Both the position numbers and the translations under genes were made by a program. Positions 60,911 to 64,000 of a stretch of 64,000 nt of DNA are shown in pieces. The stretch is from the NCBI RefSeq assembly GCF_013184545.1, contig NZ_JAAOJA010000004.1:248001-312000 (forward strand), given 5' to 3'. Under the pieces are notes generated by a model. The model was not told the DNA's origin. It worked only from the letters and a program-made list of their open reading frames with translations, and ran no database searches. Positions within the stretch are counted from its first letter, which is position 1, and every line of letters starts with the position of its first letter. The DNA is from Pseudomonas tumuqii. Lineage in GTDB: Bacteria; Pseudomonadota; Gammaproteobacteria; Pseudomonadales; Pseudomonadaceae.

Positions 60911-62278
60911 ATGAAAACAACAAAAAGTCTGTTGCAAACCGGCGCGCTGACCCTTTCGCTGCTGGCCTGCAGCGTCATGGCAGCGGTGTCGCCAGACGAG
61001 GCTGCCAAGCTTGGGACCACGCTGACGCCAGTCGGTGCCGAGATGGCGGGTAATGCGGATGGCTCGATTCCGGCCTGGACCGGTGGTTTGCCGAAGAATG
61101 CCGGCACTGCCGATGCCGCCGGCTTCCTGTCCGACCCGTTCCCCAACGAGCAACCACTGTTCACCATCACCGCGGCCAACGCCGAACAGTACAAGGACAA
61201 GCTGACCCCCGGTCAGCAGGCCATGTTCAAGCGTTATCCGCAAAGCTACAAAATACCGGTGTACCCGACCCACCGTTCCGCCGCCATGCCGGACTTCGTC
61301 TACGAAGCCACCAAGCGCAATGCGGCCAGCACTCGCATGGTCGAGGGCGGCAATGGTCTGGAGAACTTCGAGCAGGCCAACCCGTTCCCGATTCCGAAGG
61401 ATGGTCTGGAAGCGATCTGGAACCATATCACCCGCTACCGTGGTGGCAGCGTCAAGCGTCTGGTAACCCAGGCGACACCGCAGGCGAACGGTTCCTACAG
61501 CCTGGTCTACTTCCAGGATGAGTTCACTTTCCGTGGCGCGTTGGAGGGTGTCGACACCAGCAAGGAAAGCAACGTGCTGTTCTACTTCAAGCAGCGGGTA
61601 ACTGCACCTTCGCGTCTGGCCGGTAACGTGCTGCTGGTGCACGAAACCCTCAACCAGGTGAAAGAGCCGCGTCTGGCATGGTTGTACAACGCCGGCCAGC
61701 GCCGCGTGCGCCGCGCACCGCAGGTGTCCTATGACGGGCCGGGTACCGCCGCCGATGGCTTGCGTACGTCCGACAACTTCGACATGTACAACGGTGCACC
61801 TGACCGTTACGAGTGGAAGCTGAACGGCAAGAAGGAAATCTACATTCCTTACAACACCTACCGTCTGGATTCGCCGAAGCTGAAGTACAGCGAAATCATC
61901 AAGCCTGGCCATATCAACCAGGAGCAGTCCCGTTACGAGTTGCACCGTGTATGGCATGTGACTGCGACCCTGAAGGCCGGCGAGCGTCATATCTATGCCA
62001 AGCGTGACTTCTACCTCGATGAAGACACCTGGCAGGCCGCGCAAATCGACCATTACGACGGCCGCGGTACCCTGTGGCGTGTGGCTGAGGCCCACGCCCA
62101 GTACTACTACGACAAGCAAGTACCCTGGTACACCCTGGAAACCCTGTATGACCTGCAGTCCGGTCGTTACCTGGCACTGGGTATGAAGAACGAGGAGAAG
62201 CAATCCTACGCGTTCGGCTACCCGGCAAAAGAAAGCGACTACACCCCGGCAGCACTGCGTCAGGCTGGCGTTCGCTAA
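60911..62278 (+). CDS. DUF1329 outer-membrane-associated protein
   Basis: A 455-residue protein with a signal peptide (cut after VMA) and the DUF1329 features: VSPDEAAKLGTTLTPVGAEMAGN, DGSIPAWTGG, FPIPKDGLEAIWNHITRYRG and RRVRRAPQVSYDGPG. LolB/LolA-like folds are proposed for the family. It nearly always follows DUF1302, as here. The ATG at 60911 has GAGGAAG upstream; the TTG at 60893 is an alternative. A strong terminator follows. Confidence 0.93.
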   Translation: MKTTKSLLQTGALTLSLLACSVMAAVSPDEAAKLGTTLTPVGAEMAGNADGSIPAWTGGLPKNAGTADAAGFLSDPFPNEQPLFTITAANAEQYKDKLTPGQQAMFKRYPQSYKIPVYPTHRSAAMPDFVYEATKRNAASTRMVEGGNGLENFEQANPFPIPKDGLEAIWNHITRYRGGSVKRLVTQATPQANGSYSLVYFQDEFTFRGALEGVDTSKESNVLFYFKQRVTAPSRLAGNVLLVHETLNQVKEPRLAWLYNAGQRRVRRAPQVSYDGPGTAADGLRTSDNFDMYNGAPDRYEWKLNGKKEIYIPYNTYRLDSPKLKYSEIIKPGHINQEQSRYELHRVWHVTATLKAGERHIYAKRDFYLDEDTWQAAQIDHYDGRGTLWRVAEAHAQYYYDKQVPWYTLETLYDLQSGRYLALGMKNEEKQSYAFGYPAKESDYTPAALRQAGVR

Positions 62279-62297
62279 CAACCGTTGTTGCAACAGT

Positions 62298-62330
62298 GAA
62301 AGCCGGCCCATTGGGCCGGCTTTCTTGTTT
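62298..62330 (+). terminator. Rho-independent terminator of the DUF1302-DUF1329 unit
   Basis: GAAAGCCGGCCCA (62298-62310) pairs with TGGGCCGGCTTTC (62312-62324), followed by TTGTTTT. It lies 19 nt after the DUF1329 stop. Confidence 0.9.
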
Positions 62331-62692
62331 TAGCGATGTCCCAGTGGCTCGCGGCACTGGCCAGCAGGTCAGCACAGCGTGCCGGTGTCGCCAGCCACGG
62401 CGCGTGGCCTACACGCAGCGCTGCTGCCGCTGTCGAAAATGTTCCCGGCCTTGTTCCTGCCTACTCCATTCATGAGGCTCGCCCGCTTCGCGGCGCTGCT
62501 TTGGCGTGGCCGATTCGGCTATCCATGCCGCTGAACAGCGCCCGCACGAACTGGCTCAGACTGAATCCGGGTTGCCTGCCTGGGTAATGATTTGTGTCCG
62601 TGCCCACATCCAGGCTTCAATTCCCGCGGTTAAGTCGATAGTCTGCTGAAAGTTCGCGCCTGAACTGGCAATGACTTAACAAGAGCCGGGTG
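62331..62692. other. Intergenic region, 362 nt, with a possible gene remnant
   Basis: No intact gene. Most of the stretch shows no signal. On the minus strand, 62338-62421 reads LRVGHAPWLATPARCADLLA in one frame, which looks like the end of an alpha/beta hydrolase with the catalytic His. It has no start or body, so it would be a decayed tail. The ribosome site of the regulator gene is weak. Confidence 0.45.
62338..62421 (-). pseudogene. Possible remnant of an alpha/beta-hydrolase gene (BioH-like C-terminus)
   Basis: The minus-strand frame reads LRVGHAPWLATPARCADLLA and then a few more residues. The GHAPWL part resembles the catalytic-His motif in the last helix region of BioH-type hydrolases. 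The rest of such a gene (about 230 residues) is absent upstream. This could be chance. Confidence 0.3.
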
Positions 62693-64000
62693 ATGACCGA
62701 TCTGACGCGTATAACACCTGTAGTCAGCGATTCCGTTCCTCTGGGCGACAGTCGCTTTTTTCGTCCACCACTGCCATCCAGCCATGTATCGCGGCCGCGT
62801 CTGTGTGAGCGGCTGGCCGAGGGTTTGACCGGGCGGCTGCTGCTGGTCAGCGCCCCCGCAGGTTTCGGCAAAAGCTCGCTGGCCAGTGAGTTCTGCCAGA
62901 CACTGCCCGAGCAGTGGCACAGCCTGTGGCTGGGTCTCAGCCCACGGGATAGTGATCCCGGGCGTTTTCTCGAGCGCTTGCTGGCGGGTCTGCAGCAGTT
63001 TTATCCGGGGTTGGGCGAGGATGCCCAGGCATTGCTGCGCATGCGCCAGCGCCATCAACCCTTCGCCTTCGAAGAGTGGCTCGATGGCCTGCTCGACGAG
63101 TTGGGCGAGCGCCTCGTGCCGACAGCGCCCTTGTTGCTGGTGCTGGACGACTATCACCTGGCCCAGGGTGCGGTGCTCGACCGTTGCCTGCAGTTTCTCC
63201 TCAATCATCTACCCGAGGGCCTGGTCATTCTGGTGACCAGCCGCCAGCGCCCTGACTGGCACCTGGCGCGCCTGCGTCTGTCACGCCAGTTGCTGGAGTT
63301 GCAGGAGCAGGACTTGCGCCTGACCGAGGACGAGACCCGCGCACTACTCGGCAGCCAGGGTGCCCAGCTCAGTGGGCCGGTTCTGGAGGAGTGGCGCCAG
63401 CGCAGCGAGGGCTGGGTGGCCGGCCTGCGCCTGTGGCTGTTGACCCGTCAGCAGGCGGATGACGGCAGCCCGGAGCGGGTGCCCCAGGGCGACGAGGGGT
63501 TGATCCGCGAATACCTGCTGGAAGAGGTGATCGAGCAGCAGTCGGCCGAGGTGCAGAGCTTCCTGTTCGACACCGCCTGCCTGGAGCGTTTCTGTGTCGA
63601 GCTGTGCGATGCCTTGCGCGAGCAGCATGACAGCGCGGCGATTATCCAGCACCTGCAGACCCATCAGGTCTTTCTGGTGCCCCTGGACGAGCAGGGCCAC
63701 TGGTTTCGCTACCACCACCTGTTCTCCGATCTGTTGCGCTCGCGTCCCGCTGCCCAGCGCAGCCAGTCCCAGGCGGCCCTGCATCTGCGGGCCTGTCGCT
63801 GGTTCAGCAGCCAGGGCCTGCATGAGGAAGCGGTCGATCAGGCGCTACGAGCCGGCCAGCCGGAAGTGGCGGCCAATCTGGTGCAGAACCTGTCCGAGGA
63901 ACAATTGCTCGGCGAGCAGAATGTCGCGCGTTTGCTGCGCTGGAAGATGGACCTGCCCGACAGCCTGCTGGCCAGCACGCCGCGCCTGCTGGTGTTATAC
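62693..64000 (+). CDS. MalT/AlkS-like LuxR-family transcriptional activator (3' end cut by window)
   Basis: 436 residues are visible with no stop. N-terminal PPLPSSHVSRPRLCERLAEGL is the LuxR/MalT start; Walker A APAGFGKS is at 54-61 and a Walker B-like LLLVLDDYHLA follows. A winged-helix region and the start of a TPR-type sensor domain come next. The LuxR helix-turn-helix would lie beyond the window. The start at 62693 follows GAGCCGGGTG. MalT/AlkS-type activators respond to inducers and ATP. As the neighbour of the ligase, DUF1302 and DUF1329 genes, it is their likely activator. Confidence 0.9.
   Translation, partial: MTDLTRITPVVSDSVPLGDSRFFRPPLPSSHVSRPRLCERLAEGLTGRLLLVSAPAGFGKSSLASEFCQTLPEQWHSLWLGLSPRDSDPGRFLERLLAGLQQFYPGLGEDAQALLRMRQRHQPFAFEEWLDGLLDELGERLVPTAPLLLVLDDYHLAQGAVLDRCLQFLLNHLPEGLVILVTSRQRPDWHLARLRLSRQLLELQEQDLRLTEDETRALLGSQGAQLSGPVLEEWRQRSEGWVAGLRLWLLTRQQADDGSPERVPQGDEGLIREYLLEEVIEQQSAEVQSFLFDTACLERFCVELCDALREQHDSAAIIQHLQTHQVFLVPLDEQGHWFRYHHLFSDLLRSRPAAQRSQSQAALHLRACRWFSSQGLHEEAVDQALRAGQPEVAANLVQNLSEEQLLGEQNVARLLRWKMDLPDSLLASTPRLLVLY

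Noticed and set aside
59209..61200. Antisense 663-codon frame over the DUF1302 and DUF1329 genes
   Set aside because: High-GC shadow of two well-supported exported proteins. It lacks a ribosome site and its composition is repetitive.

Overview
The window is a high-GC chromosomal segment of a Pseudomonas-type gammaproteobacterium. From memory of the P. aeruginosa map, two stretches look collinear: usp-olsA-olsB (PA4352-PA4350), and class I fumarase, GGDEF protein, ferredoxin reductase, enoyl-CoA hydratase, pyruvate kinase and usp (PA4333-PA4328). Gene content is mostly core and housekeeping. A regulator/oxidoreductase/protease block at about 17.5-27.4 kb looks accessory. No rRNA, tRNA, transposase, integrase or CRISPR array was seen.

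Layout. 1-3.9 kb: general L-amino-acid ABC transporter aapJ(partial)QMP, ended by a bidirectional terminator. 3.9-6.1 kb: old yellow enzyme with an ArsR regulator and its likely operator, then acpH. 6.1-11.5 kb: P-type ATPase and a universal stress gene diverging from a probable ANR box, then the ornithine-lipid genes olsB-olsA with a candidate Pho box. 11.6-17.4 kb: acyl-CoA-dehydrogenase-like protein, beta-lactamase-fold hydrolase, small membrane protein, phospholipase D with a 14-codon leader, DJ-1/PfpI protein, ribbon-helix-helix protein and FKBP; two opposed copies of a REP-like element lie inside this stretch. 17.5-27.4 kb: DUF1326 protein, BBE-type FAD oxidase, a 1067-residue BTAD/ATPase regulator, a frameshifted HtrA protease, and a GlxA-type regulator divergent from an SDR gene. 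27.4-34.1 kb: QseBC/BqsRS-like two-component system, TPR protein, and a tightly packed four-gene operon (thermostable-hemolysin family protein, AMP-dependent ligase, heme-oxygenase-like diiron protein, SDR) preceded by a perfect TTAAG-N6-TTAAG box. 34.4-43.1 kb: rRNA methyltransferase-like protein and the conserved fumarase to usp block. 43.3-53 kb: small envelope proteins, PilZ protein, mqo, YajG-like lipoprotein, acyltransferase, two tiny coupled genes, SRAP protein, M48 lipoprotein protease and a SnoaL-like protein. 53.2-56.9 kb: TMEM165/GDT1 manganese exporter under a yybP-ykoY riboswitch, rsmC, D-2-hydroxyacid dehydrogenase and a LysE exporter. 57.1-64 kb: fatty-acyl-CoA ligase, DUF1302 and DUF1329 envelope proteins, and the start of a MalT/AlkS-like LuxR regulator cut by the window end.

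How the parts may work together. Two universal stress genes 33 kb apart share an ANR-like box about 65-70 nt upstream of their start codons and the same hairpin element at their 3' ends, suggesting parallel low-oxygen control. The most interesting uncharacterised unit is the 30.5-34.1 kb operon. It combines an HDO-fold protein that keeps a complete diiron ligand pattern with an adenylating enzyme, a reductase and an acyltransferase-like protein, next to a two-component system whose family (BqsR/CarR) binds the box found at its promoter. This suggests a metal-responsive small-molecule pathway, but the product is unknown.
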